From: Methanobacteriota archaeon
GTDB taxonomy: Archaea > Methanobacteriota > Methanobacteria > Methanobacteriales > Methanobacteriaceae
Assembly: GCA_023434825.1 (NCBI GenBank)
Contig: JAEYSH010000140.1
Span: 1-5,564, forward strand
Length of the DNA: 5,564 bases
Direction: 5' to 3'
Made by a program: the position numbers and the translations under genes. Shown one piece after another: positions 4,993-5,564 of this stretch (positions within the stretch are counted from its first letter, which is position 1; the number at the start of each line of letters is the position of its first letter). The notes under the pieces were generated by a model. It did no database searches. It was not told the DNA's origin and saw nothing but the letters and a program-made list of their open reading frames with translations.

Positions 4993-5454
4993 ATGAATGA
5001 AACTGCTTTATTTGCTTTAAAAATTGTGTTAATATTCTTTATTGTATATTCGTTGATTAAGTTCTTTTTTTTCTTCTTTGTGAAGTACGAAAACAGACGA
5101 AAATTGTTAGATAATGCATATACTGGAAAAACCGGCGCAACAAAAATACAGGATATTTTTTTCCTGGCTGTGATATTAATTATCATAGGGTTATTGTTTG
5201 TATCAGGTGGAATGGAATACATCAGCTTTATTACTGGTCTTTTAGCGGGTATGGTATTAATTCAATTGTATTTCCACAGCTTCTCTAACCAATTGCCGCC
5301 AGAAAAATCCCCAGAGCCACCAATATCTGCAATAAAAATGATGTCTTATGCAATAGAAGCTAATCCAGGATTAGCATGGAAAGAATTAATAATTATGACA
5401 ATACTATTTATTTGGGCTCTTTACATGCTTTTTACACAAGGTTTTGGATTATAG
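4993..5454 (+). CDS. Conserved-looking membrane protein of unknown function, four helices
   Basis: I do not recognise a named family for this 153-residue protein. Four hydrophobic segments are visible at about 5-30, 54-73, 76-94 and 131-149. The first ends in an unusual run of six phenylalanines and is followed by basic residues (KYENRRK, 31-37), suggesting a cytoplasmic loop there. Between helices 3 and 4 lies a polar, proline-rich loop, LPPEKSPEPPISAIKMMSY (101-119), followed by ANPGLAWKE (123-131). These look like the kind of motif a family would conserve, but I cannot verify this. Divergent placement from a TetR regulator suggests inducible expression and a role in export, envelope stress or transport accessory function, all speculative. 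There is no signal peptidase site or enzyme motif. Confidence 0.8.
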   Translation: MNETALFALKIVLIFFIVYSLIKFFFFFFVKYENRRKLLDNAYTGKTGATKIQDIFFLAVILIIIGLLFVSGGMEYISFITGLLAGMVLIQLYFHSFSNQLPPEKSPEPPISAIKMMSYAIEANPGLAWKELIIMTILFIWALYMLFTQGFGL

Positions 5455-5475
5455 AATAAATTCTACTATTCTCTA

Positions 5476-5501
5476 CTTTTTATTTTACTCTTCCAGTAAA
5501 A
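5476..5501. terminator. T-rich tract and small hairpin between convergent genes
   Basis: CTTTTTATTTT begins about 20 bases after the membrane protein stop, followed by a perfect inverted repeat TTTTACT-CTTCC-AGTAAAA (5483-5501). The repeat is T-rich on one strand and A-rich on the other, so it could serve as a terminator for both convergent genes. Confidence 0.45.
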
Positions 5502-5519
5502 AATTGATTGTTCGTAAAA

Positions 5520-5564
5520 TTAAATTAGAGAAGAAGCGGCTATATTTTCAACACAGTCCTGTAT
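5520..5564 (-). CDS. Possible C-terminus of a gene cut by the window edge
   Basis: On the minus strand one frame is open from the window edge for 14 codons (IQDCVENIAASSLI) to a TAA; the other two frames reach stops within eight codons. The stretch is less AT-rich than the spacer before it, and a hairpin with a T-tract lies just beyond the stop, as expected for the end of a convergent gene. The fragment is far too short to identify, and an open run of this length is common by chance. Confidence 0.3.
   Translation of the reverse strand: MQDCVENIAASSLI

Noticed and set aside
4965..5222. 85-codon minus-strand open frame opposite the membrane protein
   Set aside because: It is antisense to a well-supported gene with a strong ribosome site, and its lysine runs simply mirror the Phe-rich helix of that gene.
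5520..5564. Terminal inverted repeat of an insertion sequence at the window end
   Set aside because: The less AT-rich end sequence prompted the idea, but there is no partner repeat, target duplication or transposase in the window; a truncated gene end is simpler.

Overview
The window is AT-rich and looks like methanogenic archaeal DNA, most likely Methanobrevibacter or a close Methanobacteriales relative. The reasons are an archaeoflavoprotein of the AfpA/DmrB type, a thioferritin-like Dps-like protein, an archaeal-style Fur/PerR regulator, TATA-like boxes instead of bacterial -35/-10 elements, strong GGAGG ribosome sites and T-tract terminators. The haem catalase would fit the M. arboriphilus/M. 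cuticularis group, where catalase is known. The genus is an inference from gene content and composition, not from an alignment.

Layout. Positions 1-219 hold the 3' end of a Dps-like ferritin on the + strand. It converges on a minus-strand pair, afpA followed by a small DUF454 membrane protein (1272 down to 311). Upstream on the minus strand is a complete clade-3-type catalase (2892 down to 1384). A 102-bp divergent promoter region separates catalase from a + strand PerR-like Fur-family regulator (2995-3384), which is followed 72 bp later by rubrerythrin (3457-4038). A 264-bp gene-free stretch rich in inverted repeats follows (4039-4302). Then comes a TetR-family regulator on the minus strand (4875 down to 4303), divergent from a four-helix membrane protein of unknown function (4993-5454). 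The last 45 bases may be the C-terminus of another minus-strand gene.

How it works together. Positions 1-4038 form an oxygen and peroxide defence locus of a strict anaerobe. Catalase dismutates H2O2, rubrerythrin reduces it with electrons, the Dps-like protein stores iron and consumes peroxide, and AfpA is a plausible electron carrier. A perfect 9-5-9 inverted repeat lies between catalase and the regulator and overlaps TATA-like boxes facing both ways. It is the obvious candidate operator, suggesting that the regulator controls catalase, itself and probably rubrerythrin. The TetR/membrane-protein pair looks like a separate unit with its own cluster of operator-like half-sites.

I see no rRNA, tRNA, CRISPR array or insertion sequence. 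No clearly new system is evident. The least explained parts are the repeat-rich intergenic stretch, the unusual metal-site composition of the regulator and the unknown membrane protein.
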